Source: Rhizobium sp. FKL33 (lineage in GTDB: Bacteria; Pseudomonadota; Alphaproteobacteria; Rhizobiales; Rhizobiaceae). Taken from it: a stretch of 64,000 nucleotides of DNA. Within the stretch, counting starts at the first letter, position 1; each line of letters begins with the position of its first letter. The translations under genes were made by a program, and so were the position numbers. The stretch lies in assembly GCF_005222915.1 (NCBI RefSeq), contig NZ_STFX01000022.1, positions 1 through 64,000 on the forward strand, read 5' to 3'. This document shows, piece by piece, positions 55,599-64,000 of the stretch. Below the pieces are notes generated by a model. That model did no database searches, was not told the origin of the DNA, and worked only from the letters and a program-made list of their open reading frames with translations.

Positions 55599-56276
55599 TC
55601 AGAACAGGAAGTCGCTCTTTCCAATCTGCGAAAGTTTCACATCGTCGAGCGTAAGTTCGGCTTTGCCGAAATCGATCACGACGTCGTCGCCATCCTGTGA
55701 CATCATCGTCTTGATGTCTGCAAAAGTGTAGTTTTTCCCAGAATCCCGCAGATCGATGCGATCGTGGCCGGAATGGGCGTCGCGCGCTTCGAAGTCGGTA
55801 ATCTCATCCTTGTCGTGATACTTCGAAAACACGAATAGATCTTTGCCTGCGCCGCCGCTGAGCACGTCGTCGCCTTCATGTCCATCGATCTTGTCATTGC
55901 CGCCGAAGGCCTTCAAGACATCATCGTCTTCCGAGCCGTAGAGCCAGTCCTTGCCCCTGAAGATCGTCGCCATCAGCGTCATGTCGTCTTTCGTGGAGAC
56001 CGTGTCGATGGCAGTCTGGATCTTGGTCGCCGCGACACTGAACTCCATATAAAATGCCGTGCCGCCGAACTTGGCTTCGTAGGTCGTCACTGTTCCGCCG
56101 GTCAGACGGCCGTCCGCATCATAGGTAAGGTTCTTTCCGCCGAAATGTTCTTCGTAGCCATTGGCGTAATAGGCGGCGAATTCAGTTTTCGTCGTCGTGA
56201 ATTCCGATGCTGTCGTGATGCTGTGATAGTCGATCTTCGTAATATCAAAGCCGACAAAGGCGTAAGCGATGGCCAT
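55599..56276 (-). CDS. Small RTX-repeat calcium-binding protein
   Basis: 225 residues. Residues about 105-155 carry RTX nonapeptides (L-Y-G-S-E-D-D-D-V-L, F-G-G-N-D-K-I-D-G-H-E-G-D-D-V-L-S-G-G-A), then L-F-V-F-S and D-E-I-T-D-F as in serralysin C-termini. There is no signal peptide, so type I export through a C-terminal signal is expected. The first 100 residues have no known enzyme motif. No type I secretion genes are nearby. Possibly a surface or biofilm protein. Confidence 0.87.
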   Translation of the reverse strand: MAIAYAFVGFDITKIDYHSITTASEFTTTKTEFAAYYANGYEEHFGGKNLTYDADGRLTGGTVTTYEAKFGGTAFYMEFSVAATKIQTAIDTVSTKDDMTLMATIFRGKDWLYGSEDDDVLKAFGGNDKIDGHEGDDVLSGGAGKDLFVFSKYHDKDEITDFEARDAHSGHDRIDLRDSGKNYTFADIKTMMSQDGDDVVIDFGKAELTLDDVKLSQIGKSDFLF

Positions 56277-56389
56277 GGCGCGTCTCCCTGTTTTTCAGGA
56301 GGATACTCGTCGACCCCGTCGAGGTTCAAATTGACAGGACTATGGGAAACGTCGCATCGCCTTAAAAAAACTCTGCGAAACCGGGCGCC

Positions 56390-56710
56390 TCACGCCAGTC
56401 GCCGCGCGGCGTCATAGGCGATCCTGACCCAATGCGCCGCCTCGTCCGGATCGTCATAGGCGCCGCCCGGAATAGGCCAATAGGGCATGGCGACCGGCTT
56501 GCCGGACTTGTTGTGCGTATAGGTCCATTGCGACGATCCCGCCTCCTCGTAGAGACGTCCGGCGTCCTTGTCGCCCTTCAGCATGATGCCGTCGAACAGG
56601 TCGATGGCGATGATCATGCCGTCCGCATAGATGCCCTTGCCGCCGAACATGCGGCGGATCGACACCGGGCCGACAGCCCTAAACAGATCCTGGATATCAT
56701 CGACGTCCAT
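56390..56710 (-). CDS. TfoX N-terminal domain protein
   Basis: 106 residues. R-R-M-F-G-G-K-G-I-Y-A-D-G-M-I-I-A, L-K-G-D, and P-Y-W-P-I-P form the TfoX/Sxy N-terminal domain. The C-terminal domain of the competence regulator is lacking, as usual in rhizobia. Function unknown. Monocistronic, between the RTX gene and the TonB receptor gene. Confidence 0.9.
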   Translation of the reverse strand: MDVDDIQDLFRAVGPVSIRRMFGGKGIYADGMIIAIDLFDGIMLKGDKDAGRLYEEAGSSQWTYTHNKSGKPVAMPYWPIPGGAYDDPDEAAHWVRIAYDAARRLA

Positions 56711-56775
56711 AATGCTTTCGATCCTCCGCCGAGAGGACTATCGGCGGAGGATGGAGGAGCGTCAAGATCGTCCCC

Positions 56776-58911
56776 TCAGAACCGCGTCGTCGCCCCCACC
56801 ATGATCGTCCGTCCGCGACCATTGGTGATGCCGCTCAGGATGTCGCCGGTGCCGGTGTTGGCGGTCCAATAGGCCTTGTCGAACAGGTTTTCGACCGTGA
56901 AGAAGGTCTCGAAATGCTTGCTGACTTTATAAGAGCCGTAAACGTCGAACAGCGTGTAGGACGGCCGTTCGATGCTCTGCTCTTCGTTCATATACGCCTG
57001 GAAACTCTCGCCCACATAGCGGACGCGCCCGCCGATCGTCGCTTTCTCCTCGAGGAAGCGGGCGCCGATATCGAGTGAACCGAAATCATCCGGCAGCGTG
57101 CCGACGTCATTGCCGAAACCGGCGGCCACGCCGATCGGCTGATCGGTGTCGGCGATGGTCAGCGAGAAATTGGCGTAGACGCGGCCGGTGTCATAGCCGC
57201 CTTCGAGTTCGACGCCCTGCATGATCGTTTCGCCGTCGAGATTGACCCATTTGGCGTCGTTGTTGCTGTCATAGCCATAGGTGATGTAGTTCTCGATGCG
57301 GTTGTAGAAATAGCCGATCTTGAGATGGCCCTTGTCGGTCGAGCTCAACAGGCCCTCGCCCATCAGGTTGACGCCGATATCGATGCCCTTCTGCTCTTCC
57401 GGCACGAGATTGGGATTGTTGTTGATCGGGTCGCCGATCCCGTCGAAATTGTGCCCGCCGGGGTAGAACAGTTCCGACGTCGTCGGCGGCCGCATCGTGT
57501 GCGCGTAGGTGGCGTAGAACTGCGACCAATCGGTCGGGGCGAAAGTTCCGCCGATCTTGGGGTTCCACTTGCCGCCGGAGCGGTCGATCTCGTCGCCGCC
57601 GCAATAGCCGTTGGCGCAGTCGTCCGCTTCGCCCGAAGCGACGCCGCTCAGGCTGTAGTAATCGTAGCGCAGCCCTGTCGTCAGGCCGAACATGCCATGC
57701 GTCAGGGTCGCTTCGCTGAAGGCCCCGCTCTTGATCAGTTTGCCGTCCGGATTGGCCCCACTATTCTCATTGCCCTTGTATTCGTCGGAATTGAGCGCCG
57801 CGCCATAGTTGAACTTCACCTCGGTCTCGTCCGACACGTCCCACAGGCTGGTGTTGCTGATATCGAATCCAAGACCCGTATCGCGACCGTCGCGTCCGTC
57901 GAACTCGCCGCTTCCGGTCAGCGAATCCATCTTGACGTCGGCGAAATTGGCGTAGGCGTTGACGCGCAAGTCGATCAGGTTGTCCCCTGGCGTATAGGCG
58001 TATTTCGCCGAATAGGTCTGGTTTTCGATATGCCAGCGATAGCCGGCGCTGCCGACGTCGAAGGCGTTCTTGTAATAGACGCCGCCAAGATCGAGCGACT
58101 GGGTGTCGTCGGGGGCGATCTTGACCTTCATCAGCGCCGAGCGCGGCTGTTGGGAAGCGTCATAGGGATAGTCCTGGCCGTCGCCATTCTTGTAATTGCC
58201 GAAATTGCTGCCCGACACAGCGCCCATGACCGAAAAGTCGCCGCCGTCGCCGACGTCTCGGCGAATGCCCGCCGCTGTCAGGCGCGAGAAATAATAGCCG
58301 TTGGTTCCTGTCCGCAATGTGGTCATCAGGCCTTCGTCCTTGCCCTCCAGCAAGACGTCGTCGATGCCGACGGTGCGGAGATTGGCCGAACCCGACAAGG
58401 TGCCGAGGCCTTCGGCGCCAGAGACCGCGCCGCGCGAAATCTCGGCGCCGGCCAGCATGTTGGGATCGACATAGGCCATATTGTCGAAGCTGCCGCCATG
58501 GCCGGAGAGATTGCGGAAGGTCTGCGGCACGCCGTCGATCATGGTGTTGACGCGGCCCATGCCCTGCATGCCGCGAATATTGACGACGACGCCGGGCTGT
58601 TCGGCGCCTTCACGGGTGAAAGTGCCCGCCTTGGTCCTGAGCGCCGTATTGATGTTGCCGTTATAGCGCTCCTGGAAATCCTCGGCGGTGATCTGCGAGA
58701 CCGGCGCCGCTGAATCGGTGATCTCGCCTTCGCCCGGCTGGGAGGAAATGACGATGCGTTTGAGCTTGGTCACGCCGTCGCTCGTGGTCTCCTGAGGCTG
58801 CGCGTCGATCGCATCCTGCGCCCAAACTTCAGCAGTCGACGACAACACAAACACAGCGGTTCCGGCCATGAACATGGCGGCCAAGCGCTTCAAACCCACG
58901 ATACACCCCAT
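56776..58911 (-). CDS. TonB-dependent haem/haemoglobin-type receptor
   Basis: 711 residues. Signal peptide ending near A-E-V-W-A. TonB-box-like region and plug (about 50-170: V-V-V-N-I-R-G-M-Q-G-M-G-R-V-N-T-M-I-D-G-V) precede a 22-strand barrel ending in Phe (V-G-A-T-T-R-F). The block M-R-P-P-T-T-S-E-L-F and N-P-N-L-V-P-E-E resembles the FRAP/NPNL motifs of haem receptors (HmuR/BhuA type). It imports haem with TonB energy. An IRO-like box and inverted repeat lie upstream. No haem ABC transporter or tonB is next to it. Confidence 0.9.
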   Translation of the reverse strand: MGCIVGLKRLAAMFMAGTAVFVLSSTAEVWAQDAIDAQPQETTSDGVTKLKRIVISSQPGEGEITDSAAPVSQITAEDFQERYNGNINTALRTKAGTFTREGAEQPGVVVNIRGMQGMGRVNTMIDGVPQTFRNLSGHGGSFDNMAYVDPNMLAGAEISRGAVSGAEGLGTLSGSANLRTVGIDDVLLEGKDEGLMTTLRTGTNGYYFSRLTAAGIRRDVGDGGDFSVMGAVSGSNFGNYKNGDGQDYPYDASQQPRSALMKVKIAPDDTQSLDLGGVYYKNAFDVGSAGYRWHIENQTYSAKYAYTPGDNLIDLRVNAYANFADVKMDSLTGSGEFDGRDGRDTGLGFDISNTSLWDVSDETEVKFNYGAALNSDEYKGNENSGANPDGKLIKSGAFSEATLTHGMFGLTTGLRYDYYSLSGVASGEADDCANGYCGGDEIDRSGGKWNPKIGGTFAPTDWSQFYATYAHTMRPPTTSELFYPGGHNFDGIGDPINNNPNLVPEEQKGIDIGVNLMGEGLLSSTDKGHLKIGYFYNRIENYITYGYDSNNDAKWVNLDGETIMQGVELEGGYDTGRVYANFSLTIADTDQPIGVAAGFGNDVGTLPDDFGSLDIGARFLEEKATIGGRVRYVGESFQAYMNEEQSIERPSYTLFDVYGSYKVSKHFETFFTVENLFDKAYWTANTGTGDILSGITNGRGRTIMVGATTRF

Positions 58912-59001
58912 GCGATCGAAAGTCCTGGCTGGCCGCATGAGCGACTGGCTGGCGACTGCTTCATCGGCCCCCGCGGCCGACTATCAGCAGATGGCATATC
59001 A

Positions 59002-59032
59002 TGAATTAAACTGTCAAGTTTATTACAGTTTA
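59002..59032. promoter_or_regulatory. Iron-type operator region of the TonB receptor gene
   Basis: TGAATTAAACTGTCA (59002-59016) fits the RirA IRO pattern TGA-N9-TCA. An 8-bp-arm inverted repeat (TAAACTGT 59007-59014, ACAGTTTA 59025-59032) overlaps it. On the minus strand a TTGACA -35 hexamer (59019-59014) lies inside, so a bound repressor would block the promoter. Confidence 0.6.
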
Positions 59033-60643
59033 TGCACCGAGAACACCACCTGCAGCGATGATCGCCTCGGGCGTATCCGTGTCGAGATGGGCCGCCGGGC
59101 CGATCTCGACGTCGATGACAGGCAACCCGCTCTTTTCGATGATCGGCCGCGCGCCAATATCGCCCTCCAGCCTCATCACCGCCGGAAAAACCGCTTTCGG
59201 CAGGATCACCGGATTGCCGCGCTTGCCGTTCGACACCGCCCGGACGATGGAGGTTCCGCCTGCTTCGACAAAGGCCCGGGTAAGCTGGGCGATATCCGCC
59301 GAAGTAAGGGCGGGCATATCCGCGAGCAGAACGAGCAGGCCATCCGCTCCTTCGGCGGCAGAGAGGCCGGCGCGGAGAGAAGAGGCCATGCCCTCTTCGT
59401 AAGCGGGATTGAACACGGTGCGGCAATCGAGACCGTCGATCGCCGCCTCGATCTCGCCGGCGCGGTGGCCGGTCACCACCAACGGCCTTTCGAAGCCCGC
59501 TTCCTTGGCCGTTCTCGCGCTTCGCCGCGCCAGCGTTTCGCCGCCGAACAGAGCGAGAAGCTTGTGCTTGCCCTCCGGCCCCATGCGCCGCCCCTGCCCG
59601 GCCGCGAGGATCACCGCCTCCACCCGCAGACCCTCGGATCGGATTTCGCCAAGTCGCGGCCTGGGCCGGGTCGGTATTTCCATCAGCAGGCCTCCCACGC
59701 CCCAGCCCGTCATCTCATGGACGGTCGGCCATTCGCCGGCCATCACCCGCGACAGCACCCAGTCGAAGGCGTTTTCCTTGGGGCTGCGCGCGCAGCCCGG
59801 CGCGCCGACCACCGGCTTGCCGTCGATTTCACCGAACACCAGCAGATTGCCGGGATCGACCGGCAAGCCCGCCTGGATCACCGTGCCGCCCGCAAGCCGG
59901 ATCGCGGCGGGAATGACGTCGTCGAAATCGGTCATGGCGGAGGCGCCGAACACCACGACGAGATCGTGATCTGGCAACAGCGACACGATTGCGTCTTCCA
60001 CGGCCTCGGCGCGATGCGCCACGCGGAGCTCACGCACCAGCGTGCTGTTGGACGTCGAAAGCCGGACCTTGAGAAGTTGCGCCGTCTTGTCCATCACCGA
60101 TGGCTTCAGCGACGGCAGCTGGGTCGCAACCAGCCCGACCTTAAGGGCGCTGTAGGGCTTCACCGCGAACGGCCGCGCCTGCGCCAGAATGTCGACGGCG
60201 GCGGACACCGCCGCCCCCGGCGCAGCCAGCGGAATGATCTTGATGGTCGCGACCATGTCGCCCGCCTTCACATCGGAGTGATCGCGAAGACAGGCGAGAG
60301 TCACCGCAGGATCAATGCGGTTGATCCGATCCACGACGCTGCGGTCGGCGCAGAAAAGACCATTGCTGGCGGCAAACACATTGACGCGGCCGGTGGAGGC
60401 CGGAGAAAAGGTGAGATTGTCGCATGGGATGGCCTCGGCGATCATTCGGGCGGCCTCATCCTCCTCGATGTCGCCCGGCTCCAGACGAACCACGATCGCA
60501 TCCGCGATTCCGCATGAGGCAAGCAGGCCGACATCTTCGGATGTAAGCCGTCGCCCCTTGGGCAGAGACACCCCTTCTGCTCTCAGCGAATGCGCAAGCA
60601 GTGCTCCTTCCGCCTGATCGACCGGGACTGGTCCGAATTTCAT
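59030..60643 (-). CDS. Molybdopterin-binding domain fused to MocA/MobA-type nucleotidyltransferase
   Basis: 537 residues. The N-terminal half (1-340) is MoeA/MogA-like (V-V-V-F-G-A-S-A-M-T-D-F-D-D-V-I-P, V-V-G-A-P-G-C-A-R-S-P). The C-terminal half (350-537) is a nucleotidyltransferase with V-I-L-A-A-G-Q-G-R-R-M-G, L-L-A-D-M-P and G-N-P-V. Together this suggests CTP:molybdopterin cytidylylation for xanthine-dehydrogenase/CO-dehydrogenase-like enzymes. GGAGAGGCGGC lies before the ATG. No Mo enzyme gene is in the window. Confidence 0.9.
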   Translation of the reverse strand: MKFGPVPVDQAEGALLAHSLRAEGVSLPKGRRLTSEDVGLLASCGIADAIVVRLEPGDIEEDEAARMIAEAIPCDNLTFSPASTGRVNVFAASNGLFCADRSVVDRINRIDPAVTLACLRDHSDVKAGDMVATIKIIPLAAPGAAVSAAVDILAQARPFAVKPYSALKVGLVATQLPSLKPSVMDKTAQLLKVRLSTSNSTLVRELRVAHRAEAVEDAIVSLLPDHDLVVVFGASAMTDFDDVIPAAIRLAGGTVIQAGLPVDPGNLLVFGEIDGKPVVGAPGCARSPKENAFDWVLSRVMAGEWPTVHEMTGWGVGGLLMEIPTRPRPRLGEIRSEGLRVEAVILAAGQGRRMGPEGKHKLLALFGGETLARRSARTAKEAGFERPLVVTGHRAGEIEAAIDGLDCRTVFNPAYEEGMASSLRAGLSAAEGADGLLVLLADMPALTSADIAQLTRAFVEAGGTSIVRAVSNGKRGNPVILPKAVFPAVMRLEGDIGARPIIEKSGLPVIDVEIGPAAHLDTDTPEAIIAAGGVLGA

Positions 60644-60743
60644 GCCGCCTCTCCACCCAATGCTTAGGATCATGAAAACACGACCGACGGCAGGGGTAAA
60701 GACCGATCCGGCGCTTCGGCGGCCTGACCGGCTCAGGTCTGCA

Positions 60744-62408
60744 TCACCCCCGGTCGCGGAACCGGTTGGTGATGGGATAGCGGCGGTCGCGGCCGAAGTT
60801 CTTCTTGGTGATCTTCACACCCGGCGCCGACTGGCGGCGCTTGTATTCGGCGAGATAGAGCAGATGCTCGACCCGATGCACGGTGGCTGCGTCATGGCCG
60901 CGGGCGATGATCTCCTCGGTGCCCATTTCCTGCTCGACCAGGCATTCGAGGATATCGTCGAGCACGGGATAGGGCGGCAGCGAATCCTGGTCGGTCTGGT
61001 TGGGACGCAATTCGGCCGACGGCGCCTTGTCGATGATGTTGTGCGGAATGACCTCCCCGGATGGGCCGAGCGCGCCGGGCGGCACATGCGCGTTGCGCCA
61101 CCGCGACAGGGCGTAGACCTGCATCTTGTAGAGATCCTTGATCGGATTGAAGCCGCCGTTCATGTCGCCATAAAGCGTGCAATAACCAACCGACATTTCC
61201 GACTTGTTGCCGGTGGTCACCACCATCGAGCCGAATTTGTTGGAGATCGCCATCAGGATCATCCCGCGCGCGCGGCTCTGCAAATTCTCTTCGGTGATGC
61301 CTTCTTCCGTCCCTTCGAACAGGTCGGACAGCGCCGAGAGAAAACCCTGCACCGGCTCCTCGATCGGCACGATGTCGTAATGGCAGCCGAGCGCCTTGGC
61401 GCAGTCTGCGGCGTCCGTCAGCGAATCGGCGGAGGTGTAGCGGTAGGGCAGCATCACCGTGCGAACGCGGTCTTCGCCGAGGGCGTCGACCGCAATCGCC
61501 GCGCAGATGGCCGAGTCGATGCCGCCGGACAGACCGAGCACGACATTCTTGAACCCGTTCTTGTTCACATAGTCGCGGAAGCCGATCATGCAGGCGCGAT
61601 AATCGGCCTCTTCCTTTTCCGGAAGCGGCGACATCGGTCCTTCGGAACAGGTCCAACCGCCATCCCGACGTTTCCAGGTGGTGGTCACCACCGCGTCTTC
61701 GAATTCCGCCATCTGGAAAGCGACGGAGAGATCGGGATTGACGGCGAAACTCGCGCCGTCGAACACCAGTTCATCCTGTCCGCCCAGCTGATTGGCGTAG
61801 ATCAGCGGCAACCTGGTCTTCGCGACCTGGGCTTTGACGAGCTTGTGACGCACCGCCATCTTGCCGCGATAATAGGGCGAACCGTTGGGATGTAGCAGGA
61901 TCTCGGCGCCTTTGGCGGCCAGCGTGTCGGTCACCCCGAGCGAGCCCCAGATATCCTCGCAGATCGGAATGCCGACCTTGACGCCCTTGATGATCACCGG
62001 CTCAGGCTCGCCGCCGGCGACGAAGACGCGCTTCTCGTCGAATTCGCCGTAATTCGGCAGGTCGACCTTGTCGCGAATGGCCGTGATTCGACCGGATTCG
62101 AGCACCGCCACGGAATTGTGCCGCCCTGCCTCGCTTTGGCGGGGAAAACCGATGATGACGGCCGGGCCGTCCGCTTGCGTGTCCTCCGCCAGTTGCTCGA
62201 CGGCGCGCAGGCAGTTCTTCAGGAAAGCAGGCTTCAGCACGAGATCCTCGGGCGGATAGCCCGAAATAAACAACTCCGTCAGAAGCAGGATATCGGCGCC
62301 CTGCCGCGCCGCGTCGGCCAAGGCGTCGCGCGCCTTGGCGAGATTGCCGCCAATGTCGCCAACGGTGGGATTGAGTTGCGCGATCGCGATCCGAAGCGTG
62401 TCCGTCAT
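60744..62408 (-). CDS. nadE: Glutamine-dependent NAD+ synthetase
   Basis: 554 residues. An N-terminal nitrilase domain takes ammonia from glutamine, with Glu in L-T-E-L-F-I-S-G-Y, Lys in R-D-K-V-D-L-P, and Cys in I-P-I-C-E-D-I-W. The C-terminal ATP-pyrophosphatase amidates nicotinic acid adenine dinucleotide (V-L-G-L-S-G-G-I-D-S-A, P-loop-like). Full length. The ATG three codons in from the longest frame matches homologues (M-T-D-T-L-R-I-A). Essential NAD-making step. Confidence 0.97.
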   Translation of the reverse strand: MTDTLRIAIAQLNPTVGDIGGNLAKARDALADAARQGADILLLTELFISGYPPEDLVLKPAFLKNCLRAVEQLAEDTQADGPAVIIGFPRQSEAGRHNSVAVLESGRITAIRDKVDLPNYGEFDEKRVFVAGGEPEPVIIKGVKVGIPICEDIWGSLGVTDTLAAKGAEILLHPNGSPYYRGKMAVRHKLVKAQVAKTRLPLIYANQLGGQDELVFDGASFAVNPDLSVAFQMAEFEDAVVTTTWKRRDGGWTCSEGPMSPLPEKEEADYRACMIGFRDYVNKNGFKNVVLGLSGGIDSAICAAIAVDALGEDRVRTVMLPYRYTSADSLTDAADCAKALGCHYDIVPIEEPVQGFLSALSDLFEGTEEGITEENLQSRARGMILMAISNKFGSMVVTTGNKSEMSVGYCTLYGDMNGGFNPIKDLYKMQVYALSRWRNAHVPPGALGPSGEVIPHNIIDKAPSAELRPNQTDQDSLPPYPVLDDILECLVEQEMGTEEIIARGHDAATVHRVEHLLYLAEYKRRQSAPGVKITKKNFGRDRRYPITNRFRDRG

Positions 62409-62546
62409 AATGCCCATTCTCTCTTTCCGTCATCAGGTCTTAGCATAAACGCCGGTCATGTCCATGACGCGAGGCGGCAGGCGCAAGTTCCCGTTGTTTT
62501 CACGAGGAATTTGTAGAATGTGAGCCGATAACCCGGAGATCGTGAC

Positions 62547-63065
62547 ATGTTGACGGACCTCGAAAAAAGCGCGCTCGGCAAGAGCGCGGACGAGCTGAAC
62601 GCCTCGGAAAAGAAAGTGATCAAGCGGGCCCGCGAACGCCGTGCGGTGTCGAGCAACGCCAATGAGGAGTTCCTGTCAGGCTCGGATTTCGGCGACAGGC
62701 TGGCTGACCAGATTGCCCGGATTGGCGGATCCTGGAGCTTTATCCTGTGCTTCTTTGCTTTCCTCATGTTCTGGGCATTGCTCAACACCGTGCTGTTGAC
62801 CACGGATGCGATCGACCCCTACCCGTTCATCTTCCTCAATCTCATGCTGTCGATGCTCGCCGCCATCCAGGCCCCGATCATCATGATGAGCCAGAACCGC
62901 CAGGCCGAACGCGACCGCTTCATGGCGGCGAAAGATTACGAGATTAATCTCAAGGCCGAGATCGAGGTGCTGGCCCTCCATCAGAAGATCGATCTCGAAG
63001 TGCTCAAGGAACTACGCGAACTGCGCGGCGAAATCGCCGAGATGCGCGCGGGTCTGGAGAAGTGA
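62547..63065 (+). CDS. DUF1003 membrane protein
   Basis: 172 residues. Two adjacent transmembrane helices at about 65-85 and 92-112 (S-F-I-L-C-F-F-A-F-L-M-F-W; Y-P-F-I-F-L-N-L-M-L-S-M-L-A-A-I-Q-A-P-I-I-M-M-S-Q-N-R) match DUF1003. Charged cytoplasmic ends follow, the C-terminus a coiled coil. Function unknown. Confidence 0.92.
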   Translation: MLTDLEKSALGKSADELNASEKKVIKRARERRAVSSNANEEFLSGSDFGDRLADQIARIGGSWSFILCFFAFLMFWALLNTVLLTTDAIDPYPFIFLNLMLSMLAAIQAPIIMMSQNRQAERDRFMAAKDYEINLKAEIEVLALHQKIDLEVLKELRELRGEIAEMRAGLEK

Positions 63066-63202
63066 CAGTTTCCTAAGTGTGCTAATTAAACACCACTCCC
63101 ACTATTTTGCTCAATGTGACGGGGTTTGTTATTTGCGCGCAAAAATGCGGGCGTAGTGCAGCAGATGAAATCGGGTTTGGAGGGGCCCTTTTTCGAACAA
63201 CC

Positions 63203-63221
63203 AGCCGGCGCAGGGCCGGCT
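63203..63221 (+). other. Hairpin in the porin leader
   Basis: AGCCGGC pairs with GCCGGCT, 35-53 bp before the porin start. It may stabilise the mRNA of this highly expressed gene. Confidence 0.4.
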
Positions 63222-63255
63222 CCTATCATCTGACTGACTGGAGGTCATTTTGACC

Positions 63256-64000
63256 ATGAAGACCCTTCTTCTCGCATCCGCCGCGGCGCTCGCCATCGGC
63301 TCCGCAGCCCAGGCCGCCGACGCTGTTGTGGCTGCCGAACCTGAGCCCATGGAATATGTCAAAGTCTGCGACGCCTATGGCACCGGCTATTTTTACATCC
63401 CCGGCACGGAAACCTGCCTGAAGGTCGGCGGTCGCATCCGCTTCGATCTGAAGGCCGCCGATTCCTACAAGGCCGACAGCGACAACGGCTGGAACTCCCT
63501 GACCCGCGCCGAAATTTACATGGACACGGCGTCGGACACGGAATACGGCGCTCTGAAGACCAAGTTCATCTCGCGCTTCGAATTCGCCGGCACCTATAAC
63601 GACGGCACGCACACCACCACCAAGCTGATCGCGGCGAACATCTCGCTCGCCGGCTTCCAGGTCGGTCTCGCTGACTCGCTCTATACGACCTTCACCAACT
63701 ATGCCGGCGATGTCGCCAATGACGACGTCATCAAGTATGGCCTGAAGGAAATCAACCAGATCAGCTACACCTATCAGGCCGGCGGCCTGAAGGCGTCGAT
63801 CGGCGCGGAAGCCGACGACAACACCGCCTACGCCGATCCGAACGGCAATGACTACGTTCCGAACTTCATCGGCGGCGTGAGCTATTCCGCTGACACGTTC
63901 GGCGTTGCCGTGGTCGGCGGCTATGACGACACCGCCGACGCCGGCGCGATCAAGGGCCGCGTCGACGGCAAGTTCGGCGGCCTCTCGGTCTTCGTGATGG
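63256..64000 (+). CDS. Porin (Omp2b/RopA type), truncated by the window end
   Basis: At least 248 residues of a rhizobial trimeric porin. Signal peptide M-K-T-L-L-L-A-S-A-A-A-L-A-I-G-S-A-A-Q-A. The mature start V-C-D-A-Y-G-T-G-Y-F-Y-I-P-G-T-E-T-C-L-K-V-G-G-R-I-R is diagnostic, with the two conserved Cys. Alternating barrel strands follow. GGAGG lies about 13 bases before the ATG. The gene runs past the window, so its end is not seen. Confidence 0.95.
   Translation, partial: MKTLLLASAAALAIGSAAQAADAVVAAEPEPMEYVKVCDAYGTGYFYIPGTETCLKVGGRIRFDLKAADSYKADSDNGWNSLTRAEIYMDTASDTEYGALKTKFISRFEFAGTYNDGTHTTTKLIAANISLAGFQVGLADSLYTTFTNYAGDVANDDVIKYGLKEINQISYTYQAGGLKASIGAEADDNTAYADPNGNDYVPNFIGGVSYSADTFGVAVVGGYDDTADAGAIKGRVDGKFGGLSVFVM

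Overview
The window reads as chromosomal DNA of an alphaproteobacterium of the order Hyphomicrobiales, most likely family Rhizobiaceae. The evidence is the GC-rich coding bias, the Brucella/Rhizobium-type porins, the SUF operon layout, RIME-like palindromes, TTG/GTG starts, and sequence matches to the rhizobial Irr (ICE), RirA (IRO), CtrA and FixK/FNR boxes. Gene density is high. One tRNA (Leu-UAA) and one tandem glycine riboswitch are present. I saw no rRNA, CRISPR array, phage or transposase.

Layout. 0-1 kb: AT-rich, C-terminally short Mrr-type restriction endonuclease. 1-5.4 kb: B12-dependent ribonucleotide reductase nrdJ with NrdR boxes. 5.4-11.5 kb: a secreted Cache-like protein with a chemoreceptor, then gpt, a double universal stress protein behind an FNR/FixK box, a CinA-type protein and wrbA. 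11.6-16.1 kb: tRNA-Leu, then a three-gene signalling operon (cysteine-free SUOX-fold periplasmic protein, hybrid histidine kinase, HD-GYP response regulator). 16-19 kb: Omp25/31-type protein and a copper-handling pair (DUF2946; YcnI-PCuAC fusion). 19.2-24 kb: glycine riboswitch and gcvTHP. 24-26.5 kb: small genes, sufA, and a ParDE module. 26.8-30.7 kb: rutABCDF uracil catabolism behind a sigma-54 promoter and a RutR-like operator. 30.7-31.3 kb: HigBA-like pair. 31.4-38.9 kb: suf operon (cysteine desulfurase, sufB, MNT/HEPN pair, sufC, sufD, sufS, sufT) behind Irr and RirA-type boxes. 39-46.5 kb: hydrolase, soluble poly-HAMP chemoreceptor, flavin reductase, anmK with a toxin-antitoxin pair, tyrS. 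46.5-55.6 kb: AsmA-like giant protein, bcp, DUF455, M23 peptidase with a CtrA box, LysE exporter, RhlE-like helicase, Nudix. 55.6-64 kb: RTX-repeat protein, TfoX-N protein, haem-type TonB receptor, molybdopterin-binding/MocA fusion, nadE, DUF1003, and a truncated porin at the window end.

How genes cooperate. The suf genes build Fe-S clusters under apparent iron control. sufA sits alone 5.5 kb downstream of sufT, separated from it by the rut operon and two toxin-antitoxin pairs, which suggests an insertion into an ancestral suf cluster. The rut genes release nitrogen from uracil. gcvTHP degrade glycine and are switched on by glycine. Three long operons (gcv, rut, suf) each carry a palindromic repeat between co-transcribed genes.

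The best candidate for an undescribed system is the operon at 12.2-16.1 kb. A cofactor-less sulfite-oxidase-fold protein may act as periplasmic sensor partner for a hybrid kinase feeding a c-di-GMP phosphodiesterase. The MNT/HEPN pair locked by TGATG overlaps inside the suf operon is second.
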